From Liolophura sinensis (Eukaryota; Mollusca; Polyplacophora; Chitonida; Chitonidae): a stretch of DNA of 64,000 nucleotides. The stretch spans positions 72,258,028-72,322,027 of the forward strand of contig NC_088295.1 of NCBI RefSeq assembly GCF_032854445.1, read 5' to 3'. Every line of letters begins with the position of its first letter. Positions within the stretch are counted from its first letter, which is position 1. Below the pieces are notes generated by a model that had not been told where the DNA came from, did not search any database, and was given only the letters and a program-made list of their open reading frames with translations. Positions 1-13,299 of this stretch are shown here, piece after piece. The translations under genes and the position numbers were made by a program.

Positions 1-2502
1 TGTCCCTGTAAGAAGTCTACTATAGCCCTTGGCCTCTAATTCTTCGAAGCGCACAATGCCGTGTTAATGTCAAATCGACTCGTCAAATTAAAATTGGGTA
101 ATTTCTATTTCATAAGCCTGCATTCATAAGAAGTGATATGTAAAATTCTACAAATGAAATACGGTTTGGGTGTCAAACTACCCAAGTGTCTTAACATTCC
201 GTATGAGGCGTGTTTTACGGGAATGGAACACTACACCTACGGTTTGTGTTACTGCCACGACATCTGCTGGCAATTAATTGCACGAACTGTACAACAGCAC
301 GACACCGTGCTGGGGTGCTTATGAATGTCAATGGCAACTGTCAGTCTGAGTAAACCAGAAGAGCGTTTTAGAAAAGTCTTAACTGACGTGCGCAATTTAC
401 CGACAACGAGCCTGACTGATAATTATTTGTAGGCTTATTAGACCTTCAAAGGCACAACGACATCGCCCATTTATGTAATCACTTGGAATTTTACTAGCTA
501 TCCTTTGAAAATAATAATACGGAACACCCACACAAGAACTCTAAAAGCGGTGTTTTATTAGTAATAAACCTATTAAGTGTTAATTTCCTGTTCTGTGAAG
601 TATACCACAGAAAGTTTTCACTTTTCTCGATAATAGAACAAATTGTGTATTCATCTTTCCTTCATTACACATTGAAGCATTTCTGTAAGTAGAGGAGGAT
701 GTTTTCCCGTCTTCGGGGGTTGAGAGATGAGATCCTCAACGTATAACGAAGCCAATGTGCGTAATTACAGTATCAGCATCGTAGATAACTAGAGAAAATA
801 AGTGGATATCAATGACATATTTATAGAGGAGGGCAGATTAGAAGCACAAATTGCTCCACTGGCATCGGATCATCTGTTCTCAGCTGTTTGTCAATTTCCG
901 GAGCGCCCATGCGCTGCCTTGAATACACTGAAGAGCGGCTCTTCCGAGAGGGAAAAAAGACGAGCAATGATAAAATATTGAACACGGTGTGTTAGAAACA
1001 GTGTTTTGATAGCAAATATAGGTAAAGTGGTCTGTAATTGACAGGAGAATGATAGGTAACGGACATGTGAGGAAATGACTATAACTGTGTATGTACATGT
1101 AATTACATTTGGATGAAGTGTTAATAACGGATGTTGGACCAACACTCGCAAATTATTCCAAGCTACAGTTTCAAATAAATGTAGACCGATGACGGACGGA
1201 ATGGCAGTGCGATCGTAATACGATATATATGTGAAGGGCAAAATTTCTGTTTTTGACGAGTACAGTTAAGGGCCTGTAAACTTATTATATCTGATGGTAG
1301 TCTGTTCAGACTATGTCGGTGTTTCGTGCCCTACATACGATTCTGAACTCTCGCCCGGCTGAAGACATGACTGGCTAAACAAATCCGATATTGTAAGATG
1401 ACTTTCTAGCCCTGTCGACGTTTTCATCCTGGGCATCCTTCCAGTGCACTTGGAAAATTAGTTGTTTTTAACACTGGAACAAATTTGTAGATTTACCATT
1501 GTTAATGCACTTTGAATTGCGATTCCAAACTGCAAGCCTCCTCACTCTGTAGTGGTCTACAAAGCCACCTTTCTCAACCAAGAATTTTTGATGTGATAAA
1601 GCATCATTATCTTAATTTTTTAAGGAGTCTAATAATGTTTGTCTGTCGTCAAACACATGTGGTGAAGGGAAAATAGTGTTAGAACAACACAAAAAAACCC
1701 CCAAGAAAGCACCCCGTGCCAAAAGTGTGATGGGAATACAGTCCTGTGATATGAACTCTTCGATGTACAAAGAGTTACACTGAACTTGTGAGCCACGACC
1801 CCAAAGTCAAGTATTACGGAATCACGGACGATTATTCTCAGCGGGTAATGTAGGTTTGCTAACAGTGCCATTTATTCTCTGATAGAATTATGAGCAGCAT
1901 CTGAGAGGCTTTTCAGCACAGGTCAGCGTTCTGGACTTTTAGCCGGCGGTGTGAGAAGGCAATGGAAATCAGTCATCATCGTGCAGTGGACAATAGGCCG
2001 GTACAGCCTGCACACGGGAAGAGGGAGTTAGGTAAGTGTTTGATCTACCCGGTTTGTTTAAGGAACATGCTTGTGGATAGAGCCGCTCTTTCCCCACGTC
2101 AATGAGATAAATATTGGTCATTACAATAAATCAATAAGAGATAACAGGACTGGTATCCAGGGCTCGTTAGCGGGGCACTGCCCGTGATAATGTAATCTCA
2201 ATGTTATTTGTCTCCGTCTGAAATTGCAGCAGCATTTTATTGGTTGTGTCAAATACGGAGGCATTTCACAAAGTGTGGCATTAAACAAACACTAACGATT
2301 GTCCGCAAATAAAGGCTAAAATGTGCTCAGTGGGATTAAGGGAGTAAATAAACTTTCATGCTTTGCAAACGGACACTTATTGGTTAATGCAGTAAGGGTT
2401 AACCTTCCTGATTAATCTGTGTATATAAATAGGCTGCTTCGGTCACATGACCTCACACATACACACACGCACGCTATATATGCACATCTTTCAGTACATA
2501 TT
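1..2502. other. Non-coding AT-rich stretch; nothing recognised apart from a short CA-rich tract
   Basis: No ORF here has recognisable domains. A short interrupted CA-type tract lies near 2452-2476. I saw no repeat family or RNA gene. Confidence 0.4.
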
Positions 2503-2533
2503 GGACCGCCGTTGTATAAGTGAAATATTCTTG
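2503..2533 (+). repeat. SINE 3'-end fragment
   Basis: The bases ggaccgccgttgtataagtg and the following aaatattcttg match the conserved 3' block of the tRNA-derived SINE that recurs through the window. It runs directly into the tandem duplication at 2539-2646. Confidence 0.6.
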
Positions 2534-2538
2534 TAAAA

Positions 2539-2646
2539 ACATGCTGTAATATTACAAGCATCCTATCGATAACTGAACCACTTTGTGGGAAGACATGCTG
2601 TAATATTACAAGTAAAGATCCTATTGATAACTGAACCACTTTGTGG
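2539..2646 (+). repeat. Tandem duplication, two units of about 54 bp
   Basis: The unit beginning acatgctgtaatattacaag and ending ccactttgtgg occurs at 2539-2588 and again from 2593. The copies differ by a small insertion (taaa) and single substitutions. It abuts a SINE scrap. Confidence 0.8.
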
Positions 2647-2649
2647 AAA

Positions 2650-4815
2650 AAGACCGTAAATAAGCATTTGGAGCAACAAATATAACTAGCATGCCTCGTG
2701 TAATAATTTTGTGGTTTTTAAGAAAAAAATTGTTACAATGCCAAAACTTATTCTTTAGAACCTGTTGTTTTCAGATTACTTCCTGGGTAAGAACCATTTT
2801 TAAAGTGCCAAGTTTGAAACAAATACCCCTTCTATAATAAGTGTTGTAAAAATCCTGGTGATAATCTTAATGAAAAAAAATTTAAATATTTTAAAATGAA
2901 GATATTATATAACTGTTCATTCTTTTATTTCAAAAGTGGAATTTAGTTTTTAAAAGGTCAACATTTGCTTCAAAAGTAGTTTTTATTTCACAAGTGAAAA
3001 TGATTCCTTTACATCAACAATCGATACATATATACCCACTTATTTCTCACGTACAGATCCATCCGTGGGGATTAACACATTCCATGCCGGGTCGGTATGG
3101 GATCTTTCCATCCTGATGGAGGGCCGGTCTGTTTATTGCTGGGGCAATTCGATTGATTCCGTTGGATTGCTGTAGTCGTAGAGACGTGCAGATGAACCCG
3201 ACTCAATTGCCTGTAAACATTTATCACTGCCATACGAACCGTCCAATTATCTTTATCTGACTTTCAGATTTGGTGAATACCGCTTGGACAGTCAACGCGA
3301 AATATTACCATGCAGTGGGCAATGAAAACTGCGACAAGCCGCGCAGCCAGCTCATTGATTTATCGCGCGAACCCAGATCCAAAAAGATGAAATTTACAGT
3401 GTCCGGCATCCCAAGATACGATTTATACTTTCTCCACACAGATACATTCAGATGAAGTTTATTGAATGCGCAAATTGTTGGCCCCCATCTTCGTCCAAAG
3501 ATAGGCAGCATCTGTAAAGAAATAATCTCTCAACATTAAGATTTTCCTGTGCAAATACATCACACAAAGTGGATATGCGCTTTAACGGTTCCAGTAGGTC
3601 ACCAACAACATTGTTGTTTTTACACCCCAAAAACAACTCGGGGCTATTTTTTCTTTTTCGAATGAGTTATTGGCAGAAAACAAAATAATATCGCACCCGT
3701 CATTGATAGTCCGTCAGAGAACAAATATTTTGAGACGAGTTTTCTTGGAAATAGGCTATTGATCGAAACACGGCTATTATGTTGGAAAACAGCTAGAGTG
3801 TTGTTGCAAGAGCCTTGGGTTGATTTCAGTAGTTACCGCGCCTTAGAATTGTGTCCACGTGTGAAACAGTAATGAGCAACAAGCTTCATCCACCAGCACC
3901 TATATTTGTGTTTGAAGGACACGTAAATAAAGGTTAAAATAGTTTTAAAGGCTATATATAGGGCTCCGTAAATATTTGTTGTAGAGTTTTTGTTATCAAA
4001 GTTCCATTATATACCGATACAGACTCCACATCACTGGAGACTGCGCAGTTGTTGACGGATGATGGCCAAAAACTTGTGAATGAACGATATGAACTCCAGC
4101 TTTTTTCGTCCCCTCATATGAATACATCCGACAGTCATTATAAATAAGGCAGAGGGTGCCTGGGGTCTAACTGTGTTTTTCTCGATGGATGGTGATGATG
4201 ACTCATCACCAACAGGGTTTGCCGTTCCTCGTCTGAGGGTGCCTCCATCTTGTTCACGCTTATTGGGCCTTGCCAAGGTCACAGTGATAAAAAATGCATT
4301 GCCACTGTGAGAATACACATTTATGTTCATTTTCTCAGGCAGTTAATTAGAGAATGGTCAAAACTCGCTCAAGGGAAACTGTCAAGAAGCAAAGCTCGTT
4401 TAAGTCGACGGAGCAATATCACAGTGTTTGGCTATAAAAAAATGGATCCTTTCTCAGAATCTTGTGGCAGGCAATCTTCGACAATCCGATATAAGCGGAT
4501 TAAAGCCGATTGGCCAACCTGGTCATTATCGCCAAACACCAGTATTCAGCTTAGATACCACGAGGGAGAAAGTCAGGACCAACAGCTTGTTTGGCTTCAA
4601 CGGATTAGAGACAGGCTGCTAGATTTCTATTTTAAAGCACATACAGAAGGCGACCAAAGATATCGGGCTGTGGTTATAGCGCCGAAATAATGCTGACAAC
4701 GAAACTCTTTCTGTCCTTTCGCTTTGTGAATTAATATCATACACGACTCACTTTGGTTTACTTGTTGTCTGATGGAAGCTGATCTCTGTTCTAATTACTT
4801 CCGGTAAGAAAGCTT
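2650..4815. other. Non-coding stretch; nothing supportable seen
   Basis: It includes an open frame at 4250-4690 (+) of 146 codons whose translation resembles no family I know and shows no clear start context. I treat it as chance. Confidence 0.35.
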
Positions 4816-4829
4816 TGTTTCTTCCGGCG

Positions 4830-5063
4830 TTTATCTGTGCGTCTACCTGTCTGTCTGCATTTCTGTCGGTTTGTTTGTTTGGTTGTCCGTCTGTGTCTGT
4901 CGTATACCCGTGTCTGTCTGTCTGCTTGGTCGTATACCTGTGTCTTTTTGTTTGTTTGTTTGGTTGTTTGACCGTCCGTCTGTTTCTGTCTGTACGTTCG
5001 GCCGCTCGTATTTGTCTGTCTGTTGGTTTATTTTAGTCGTCTGTCAATGTCTGTCTGTTTGGA
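4830..5063 (+). repeat. Degenerate (GTCT/TTTG)n simple repeat
   Basis: A long tract is dominated by tctgtctg and gtttgttt units with many interruptions. Its low-complexity translation in several frames is an artefact of the repeat. Confidence 0.85.
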
Positions 5064-5068
5064 TATAA

Positions 5069-6600
5069 ATGGCGATATATTTTGATTTATCTGGATACAC
5101 GAATCTTTCAACGATTCTTCACCGATGACAGTTAGTGTGTGAATCCTTCCAGTTTTATTTTAATTATCTTGCATTAGGTATCAAATCGTACAATGTCATG
5201 TCAGTATTGCACAAAGTCCACACTGCAAAATCATCAGTGAATGAAATTCCTCATATATTCAGAATGCACCACAAAATCACCTGATGTCTGACCCGATATT
5301 TGGTGTAGCATGAAACAAAACTGAATGGCAATTATTTTATTGAGTTGAGAGCACAAAGATGGTTATTAAATTACAGGGAACACGGTAGTTTGTGCCCAGT
5401 AACAATTAGTAAGACTTGCAGTGTGTTAGGAAGGTTTTATACATCTAAAAATCCACATATAAAATCGGCATAAAAATGTGTGCTAATGTTCGAATGTTGC
5501 AGCCTTACGTCCAAGGCGTTCTGACGCACTGCACAAAGTGTAGTGATTCCGTATGGTTTCTGTCACATCCATAGACCAATCAGGCGTCATACAAGCTATA
5601 TGTTCTTCAGTAATAAATAATTTTTTTTTTAAAATCCCCCCACAAAAAATGATACTTCCTAAATTACTATATTGTTCCACTTTTGTATATGATAAATGCA
5701 AAGTAGTTTCATGTATCGATCATTAAAATACCATGAGATTCTGAAATTCTAGGCATGGTTATACATGATGACATAGGTCAATAGTATTGTATCTACGGTG
5801 AATATGTCGTAAGTCCGCCAAAGTCATCGGAGGCCACCGGTGCACTGCGGATTAAAGGAGAGCTTTACAGAATGTGGTGGAATGAACCACAGCAAACGGA
5901 CCGTTTATTGCAAGAAGCTTTCTGTCGCCCGAAATTCGATTCCAGAGTAATTCAGACATTAATCTTCCTGATTGAGCGAACTCTCCAAGGAGGCCCTGTG
6001 ACTACCTCCATGGCCATCTTCTACTGTCGTTTAAACGTGCTTGTAAACAAGCCATTATCATAATTCACTGGAATGCTTCACGACTGATTTCGGCAGCGTC
6101 CAAATTAGACCGCATTCTTCCGTGGAGATCCCCAGATTGAGCCGAAGTTACCATTTGTTCTGATATGCAAAACCGCATGACCATAATGCTTGACCAATCG
6201 AGCAGTGAAAGGGAATAATCAAGCTTGTTGATAACTAATTCCAACATCCCTGGGGAACGTGTCACGTTACGTAGACCTGGGAACCATTCTTGATACCACG
6301 CAGTCATTGTCGTCATTAAACCTAGATAAAGGGGACAACTTCAAGTTTGAAATCGTAATTTATCCTTTTTAGGATAGTAACATACCAAAGGGTCGGGTAT
6401 ATATATATTCCTTGAAAATAACATGAAGTTTGAAACTGCAGTTGGAATATAACAGAATGTAGAAAGTTAAGAAGGCGTTTTATTATTTATCTTTCCTATG
6501 TAAATTTTCCTCAGCAGGGGATTAGGAACACTGTTCTTAAATTCCTCCAAGAGAACAACCTCCCTTAAATTCTCAAAAGAATGGTCTATAAATGTTCTCT
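5069..6600. other. Non-coding stretch; nothing supportable seen
   Basis: No domain-bearing ORF, RNA gene or repeat family was recognised here. Confidence 0.35.
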
Positions 6601-6602
6601 TT

Positions 6603-6651
6603 CTGTTTCTTCTCTTTCTCACTCTCTTTCTCTCTCTCTTTCTGTTTCTTG

Positions 6652-6736
<85 letters not shown>

Positions 6737-6742
6737 GTCTCT
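6603..6742 (+). repeat. (CT)n microsatellite
   Basis: An uninterrupted TC/CT run spans about 6655-6730, flanked by interrupted ctctttct and gtctctgtct units. The Arg/Glu and Ser/Leu translations across it are meaningless. Confidence 0.95.
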
Positions 6743-7010
6743 TGCTGTCCTCTTTCATGTTGCCAGTTTCGTCTACTGTTTATTATCTTTTGGGACATAT
6801 TCATTCATGAACTGGTGTTTTACGATATTTTTAAATGCGATTACTGACTTTGAACGTCCCATGTACGGTTTACGAGGGGCATACGAATACTGCTTAGATT
6901 TACATTCTAATACCATTCATATATCACTTGAAAAGTGTTTTCGCATTTTATCAAAGTTAACCCGCACTATATTTTACAGTGAGCATCAGGTAAAAAGCAT
7001 GAAAATGATG

Positions 7011-7132
7011 AAAGACGTACAGTATAGAGAATACGATCAGAGCAGCGTCGACAGTGTAATAGCTCGCAAATGGTCACATGCAACAGGTGAAATACGGTTT
7101 CTTGTCAGTTTACCTCACTCAGGGTTCTATAA
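7011..7132 (+). repeat. Unclassified interspersed repeat, copy A
   Basis: This shares a diagnostic series of blocks with four other copies in the window: gacgtacag, gcagcg(a/t)cgacagtgt, aatggtcaca, gaaatacgg, cttgtcagtttacctca and cagggtt. It has no coding signal. See copies at 18150 (-), 27781, 28141 and 63855. Confidence 0.65.
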
Positions 7133-7214
7133 TAAACATTTTGTTTCTAGCCCAAAGAACTTGTTTATTATCAAATCTGACAGCTTCTATACCATATTTG
7201 ACGTAGGGCGCTAG

Positions 7215-9140
7215 ATTTAATAATGACATATAAAGACCATATAAACTTAAGACTTACGTAAATAAAAGTACAGAGCTTATATTGATTTGGTTTCAGTTAT
7301 TTATTAGAGTTTTCCAGTCTGACTTACTGAACTGTCTCTGGAGAATAGAGCCCTTACATAGGGCAAGAAAATGCCTATGCTTACAACATCGAACTGAGCT
7401 CCTTCAACCTACTTAGTACTTTAACCTGTCCACATGTTCAGATGTAGAACTGTGTAGACTCTTGTAATTGGAGGACTTTCGGCTGATCTATTAAACTTCT
7501 GATGGACTGAGTGATTTATTGTTTGATGATTGAGTTACCACTTTCTTTGGCACTGATTTCGACCTTACGTCTTAGAAGGTTATCGATTTGTGTTGGAAGC
7601 GATTGTGACTGTCGGCCGCGTACCCGTTAAATGGGAATTAGAAGACAAGGCGTTCACGACATCCAGCATTACTTGGCTGTAAAGACGTTGTCAGCAGGGT
7701 CTCCTCGTCCCGTCAAGGCGTGTCTTGTCGCAGAATCTGCCCAAGGTCCAACAGCTGGATCACTTCAACCCAGCACAAGTCACGTAACCACTACACGAAA
7801 ACATCGTCCGTATTTCATAATTTGCATAGTAATAGGCAAACGACACAACAACTGTTTTTTTTTTAATGAAAAAGATGCCATTTAAAAATAAAAACTGAAT
7901 AATTTATCAGGTGGCGAACTTTCAGTCTAGTATCATGTTGTGTCTTCAGTCGATTTCAAGTTTCTCAGTACTAAATAGTGATATGCACTAATGGTTGTCA
8001 TCACGTGTTATATGGCCAACGTACGTATATATGTATACAATCGCAAATTGGGGTCCCTTCATGTGTAAAGCTGAAATGTTTAAACAGTTGAAGTAATAAA
8101 GGCAGCGCTTATATTACAACAATGGCACATGGGTATGTTCCCAATATTCCACTCTCTGGCTTCTAATGTCTAAGTCTGCTCTCCAGTAATTGGGACTACG
8201 TGAAATTTTGGCTCAGATTCAAAATGGCGTCTGTGTTACAGAAGAGTTGTCATTGGAATATCATTTGCTTTGATTTAATAGTCAAGGATCGAGCTGCGAT
8301 GGGGTTTTGGATATTGTGAGATTTGATAGAAGAGACAAGTAAAATCTTATGAGGCTCTATATTTCCTCCTCCAAGTTTGATATATTAAGGAGAGATCTAC
8401 GGGATAGGAGCCTGGAGTCCACGGACAGGGGCTACTGCGCATGGATATAAACTGACTTGATATGAATGTGGTTTCCGGGTGATGGGTGTCAGTGTGCTGT
8501 ATAATTTGGTCGGGATTTGACTGGACGCTCAAACCGTTATCTCTTCACACAGCAGAAATCACTATTGATCCTTGCAGTTATTTTCTGCTTTAAAAAGTAT
8601 CACTATACATCTCGGCCAATGCTTTTCTCCTTTCCCAAACGTCATGACCGGCCTGACATTAGGTAATAAAACGTGCCTCATAACTTCTGGGGGAAATTGG
8701 GACGTGGGACAGGCTTTATAAAGGGCTTGTGACAGACGAGTTCAGGCCGGTGTCTACATATCGACACAAAGGTGTGGTTCTCACCGAGTCAGTTTTTACA
8801 TTAATCGTCCAAAGTTAAAATTATAACAGTCATGGTTATTACAACGACTATAGAACGGTTTGGGACAAAACAGTGGTATTATCAAACGTGACTTGAGCTG
8901 TAGTATGAAGAAACCATACAAGGTACAACATGAAGTGAAAAATACAAGCAACTACTTCATTAATATTTAACCCTCAACTCCTAACATTTCATATTTCTAT
9001 ACAATATTTGTTTATTGATGATGGCACTTACATATGGTGGTCGAAATATAGACTATAACATACCGTAACTTCAATATTCAGAGCTGCTTTTCTCTCTTTT
9101 CTTGGATGAAGGAAACTGAACAAGCGCGAAGAAACCACCG
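7215..9140. other. Non-coding stretch; nothing supportable seen
   Basis: AT-rich sequence with no recognisable ORF, RNA gene or repeat family. Confidence 0.35.
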
Positions 9141-9224
9141 TAGAGATGTACAAAGCCAGAGGTAAAACAGCAAACAAAGTAGCCATGCCTGAATTCGAGC
9201 GCACGACCTCATTTATCTCAGTGC

Positions 9225-10915
9225 AAGGGTACCACTATCGGAGAGTAAACATGAGAAACAACTTTCTTGTTGAACTCCCAGATCAGCGATACCTCTACAC
9301 AAGATCAAATAACAGTGCAGGCTATAACATACACAGAGGGAAAAATGTAGGTCAGACATTGACAAATAAAATAATAAAAAAATATAATACAATGTTTAAA
9401 GGCAGGGTTCATAACACGTCGCCTCTAAATAAAATATAACTGTACATAAGTACGGTGATCTTTACAGTCACTAAATATAACACATATAAACAATAGTGAC
9501 AAAATGATGTTATAACGATTATATGTACATACACAAAGCAATATGCATGCAATCAGGCACAGGATCAATCTTAGTAATAAACTTGGCATTTCTTACCGTA
9601 TGAATACAATCCTCAATAGGGGGAATAAGATAAGAATCCGTCTTGGTTACAACATTGACCTTTCCGTAATCCACACACAGACGTATAGAACCATTGGGCT
9701 GAGAGATAACCACAACTGGCGAAAACCAGTCACTCTTAATAATCCTATTGCTGAGTGACTGGTTTTCTCAGCTATAATGACAGAATATAGTGTGCAAAGA
9801 ACTGTATAAACAGTTTCTGTATGTTTTTAGTACAAAATGTGAATCTCTAATCCAAAACAAAAACCAAAAACACAGCTAAACAAGCTGACAATTAACGTGC
9901 TACAATCCAGAACAAGCAGGTTTTAGTTCCCGCTATCGGAGAGTCAAACTGAGAAATAACTGGCTTGTTTAAGTCTCAGATAAGGCCTTACACAAGATCA
10001 ATCAAAAAACACAAAGACGCTTGAATAAGATCAATACATATATTTGAACAAAATAGACAAATAATACAACTGACAATAATATACAAAACAATACAAATAA
10101 TTACAAATATATATGTATAGTCTCTTACGGATGACAACGTCTAAATCCGGATGGAATATTCCGGCTTCCAAAGGCGAGTCAATCCACGTAAATACAGAAT
10201 CCACGGTTAAGAGATATTCCTCAATCGACGGATGACAGTCCGATAAGTGACAAGCTATAATGGCGGACGACGGTTTATTCTCCAAGTGCCTGTGACGGTG
10301 TAACTTCTCAGGGCGGACGGGATGACAGTAGAGCCCGTGATGCCGAGCTGTCCCTGTATGTTTCACTCCTCGGAAAATAGACAAAGTCACTTCCAGGGTA
10401 AACTGGGATGAAATGTACGTAATCGCACGAAGAAACAATGAGCTATACAAGTTCCAAAATAGCAAGTGGCGAAACACAAGCTCACAAAGTGTTGCGTACA
10501 GAAAATGCAGTACAAATGACGAATGTCGAATGGCGCGAAAGCCGATATCTCCAAACAGATAAGGTCCTTCACAGTGGATGACAGTGAGTATTACTGCTCT
10601 CAAGAAGAATAAATGAATGCGAGCTTCACAACTCCGTGGCTCATTTTTATAGACTAAGGTAAAGAAAATTCTAGATGGTTTGATCGTAAACATAATCACA
10701 ACACCAATACATATTTCCAGAATGTATAAACTGTGTAAAATGACCCTAAACTCATAAACGCCGAAGCCTCGAGAACGCAAGACTGGATAACAGTGCAGGC
10801 CATAACGTACGTAGCGGGGAAAATGTAGGTCAGACCCTGACAAGTAAAAATATAAAAAAAAAAATATAGAATACAATGTTTGAAGACGAGACTCGCAACA
10901 TAACGTTAGTGGTAT
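9225..10915 (-). mobile_element. Old, broken Ty3/gypsy LTR-retrotransposon remnant
   Basis: Minus-strand sequence around 9519-9745 encodes part of a reverse-transcriptase domain of the Ty3/gypsy type, including the LCVDY block and the adjacent lysine/asparagine-containing segment typical of that clade. Related direct-repeat blocks flank it at about 9228-9425 and 10778-10912, with a shorter partial copy at about 9930-10003; these may derive from terminal or subterminal sequence. The remainder, about 10.0-10.75 kb, is unassigned and could be LTR or non-coding element sequence. No gag, protease, integrase or envelope part is recognised. The element is fragmentary, broken in several places, and clearly an ancient fossil. 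Confidence 0.6.
9721..9767. repeat. 15-bp perfect inverted repeat inside the Ty3/gypsy remnant
   Basis: gaaaaccagtcactc (9721-9735) is exactly repeated in inverted orientation at 9753-9767 with a 17-base spacer. It lies at the edge of the reverse-transcriptase block. Confidence 0.85.
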
Positions 10916-10929
10916 TTCGTATATTTCCA

Positions 10930-12870
10930 CTGAAACGCGCGATCAATGTATGTGGTTAAATATATATAGACCCAGATATATGTTATTTACATGAACAAAG
11001 AGAACACAGTCTTCACCCATCTCCTTCCAACGATTTTACCAAAGCAACTTTAAATTGAAATTGAAATATGGAGAGATGAATGCAGTACATTCATATTCAC
11101 ATTGAAATATCTTGGCTGAACTAGCAAACATCATGCACCTTACATACGCACTGACAGTAGCCAGATTTTATCTTTAATGTGTAATTATTTAAGTAACTGT
11201 TTGTGAAAATATCGTCGTTTATAGCCATTGGAATATAATTCTTACAATTAAACCAGGCATTTTACCATGTAAACAAGCAAATCAAATACAGTAGTTTTAA
11301 TACGGTTGAGAGATATATGTCCTATGTTCAGAAACACATGATTCAACATTTGTATCGTATGAGCTAGCTCGCAGAATTCATAATTCGACAACATTACCTC
11401 ATGGGCTTTTAAATTTTTTGTGTTTTTTTTTGTTATATTTTTGTGACAACGTGCATTCTTTTGGGTGCGATTGACAACTGATTTACCGGTTATATTTCCC
11501 GAAGTATCACACTGTATTAACAGTTTATCGTGAAACATGAAGGAGATATTAAATACCAAGTAGTCATTCCGTTTTGTGACACGTGTTTTTGTTCTGTAAC
11601 GCCTTGTCCTACCTCATAAAGTAAATCAGAAGTCTATTTGTCCCTCTGAAAAGCCTTACGTTGTTAATTATACAATATCCTGGTTTAAAATAAAAGCTGA
11701 TTAGCTATGATCTCTTGGGGTATTTTAACTGATCGACTAGACTGCGGTAAAGGCGTGAACCATGTTCCAAGCTTTTTTCCGTCGATAAAATGTATATGCA
11801 ACACTAATCGATACTAATTCTACTGTTTTCTCAAAGCAAACAACTTGAAAACGATTGTCCAAACATGAGTTAATTCGAAGTCAAATGGAGGGATCGGTGT
11901 ATAATACGTCTATAACCCTTATCTTTGTTCTTGGAAAACTAATAATTTATACAGGGAGAACTGAACAAATATCCTATCCCCAACCAAAACTATTCTCCCG
12001 TTTTCGTCCTTCTTAATCACAATTTACTATATACAGTACGGACTTAATTCTTCCTAGGTTTCCCCTAAAGTTATTTTACGAGATATAAAAGGAAGGCATT
12101 GACATGCATAGCCAATATTACACACAGTAGTGACGTTCAATTTGGCACTGGATCGATTTATAGGATTAATCCCCAATTCATAAATGTTAGAATCACTAAG
12201 ATGCTTGTTTAGACGATCGGTATTAGACTAGCTGCTAATGCGAACATATTGGCTTTCAAGTGAAAGCCTTTCATGAATAAACATGACGTATCAATAAAAC
12301 ATGCTATCAAAAAACTAGCCTGGAAACCTCAATCAGAGATTCAACTTGACAAAGCGATGCTTTTATGTTTGTGGGCATGCGAGCGAGTAGCCAAAAACCG
12401 GCTTTGAAAGATAAGTCTTTTTTATAACTTTATTCTTTTATCAGCACGAGTAGCTGACATCGGTACTGAATGTCTAACTTAATCTTCACCGTTAAATAAT
12501 TCTGGCCTGTATCTTCTGACAGCTGTTGACGCTGGATCTTATGTACACTGGTTAGTGTTATTTAGAACGCTGTGGTGTAAGCTCTGCAGACTTAAATGTA
12601 GGGTACATATGTTAATATATTGTATGTATATATTTGGTCGCATAAAGCACGTTACATTATGCCATAAAGAATAAACTATGTAATGGAAAGTGATGTATCT
12701 TGAATTTCAAATTAGATCCAGCCGCGATTGTTGAATTAATAAAATGTGCGTGTAAAAATGAAAGCTTTATAAACCACTTTTTTCTTCAAATTTTCCATCA
12801 TAGGTTTAATGGGCATTTCTCACAATATAGAAACATATCTCAGAAAAATATATTAAAAAAAAAATTTACT
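10930..12870. other. Non-coding AT-rich stretch; nothing supportable seen
   Basis: No recognisable gene, RNA or repeat family. Confidence 0.35.
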
Positions 12871-12871
12871 T

Positions 12872-13293
12872 ATTCATTCGAGGGCATGTCAAGGTATGCT
12901 AAGGACAAAGTTTTTTTTTTAGAAATAATAAGGTAAAACTATGCTTCAAGAAAATTAAACTCCCGTATTGATTCGAGAATATATCAAAGCATGCTAATGT
13001 CGGATGTTTTTTACAGAAATAATAAGGTAAAGGTATGCTTTAGACAACCAATTAAAGACTTAGTTCTCAAAGATTTTCATGTGCTTAGATCTGTGAGTCT
13101 TTATGAGTCTGTGAGTGAGATGGTTTTATGTATTTTACAGGCTTTTTTATGGACGTCCCATCGTTCCCCACAAGTATGGACGCACGTACGTTTCCCTCAG
13201 CGAAATCGAGAGTAATTTCATAGGAATAATAAAGTAACGAGAAACGTAGCATGCTGGGTGATTTCATAAGAATAATAAAGTAATAAGACACGT
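12872..13293 (+). repeat. Decayed tandem array, 95-bp and 46-bp periods
   Basis: A block containing attcattcgag, a gcatgct-like motif and gaaataataaggtaaa is present at 12872-12959 and 12967-13056 (offset 95). A related 36-base block, (g)t(a/g)atttcata(g/a)gaataataaagtaa, occurs at 13212-13247 and 13258-13293 (offset 46, about half of 95). The shared gcatgct and aataataa(a/g)gtaa motifs suggest one old minisatellite-like array. Confidence 0.65.
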
Positions 13294-13299
13294 CAAAGA

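Noticed and set aside
4250-4690. 146-codon open frame on the + strand.
   Set aside because: No family resemblance, weak start context and no promoter or splice signals that I can defend.
6573-6810. Arg/Glu-rich and Ser/Leu-rich frames on both strands.
   Set aside because: These are translations of the CT microsatellite.
6807-7214. 135-codon open frame on the + strand.
   Set aside because: Its second half lies in a copy of the unclassified non-coding repeat, so the frame is likely chance.
10031-10930. 299-codon open frame on the minus strand.
   Set aside because: It lies inside the Ty3/gypsy-associated repeat region, and its aromatic- and cysteine-rich translation matches no domain I know; probably chance in non-coding element sequence.
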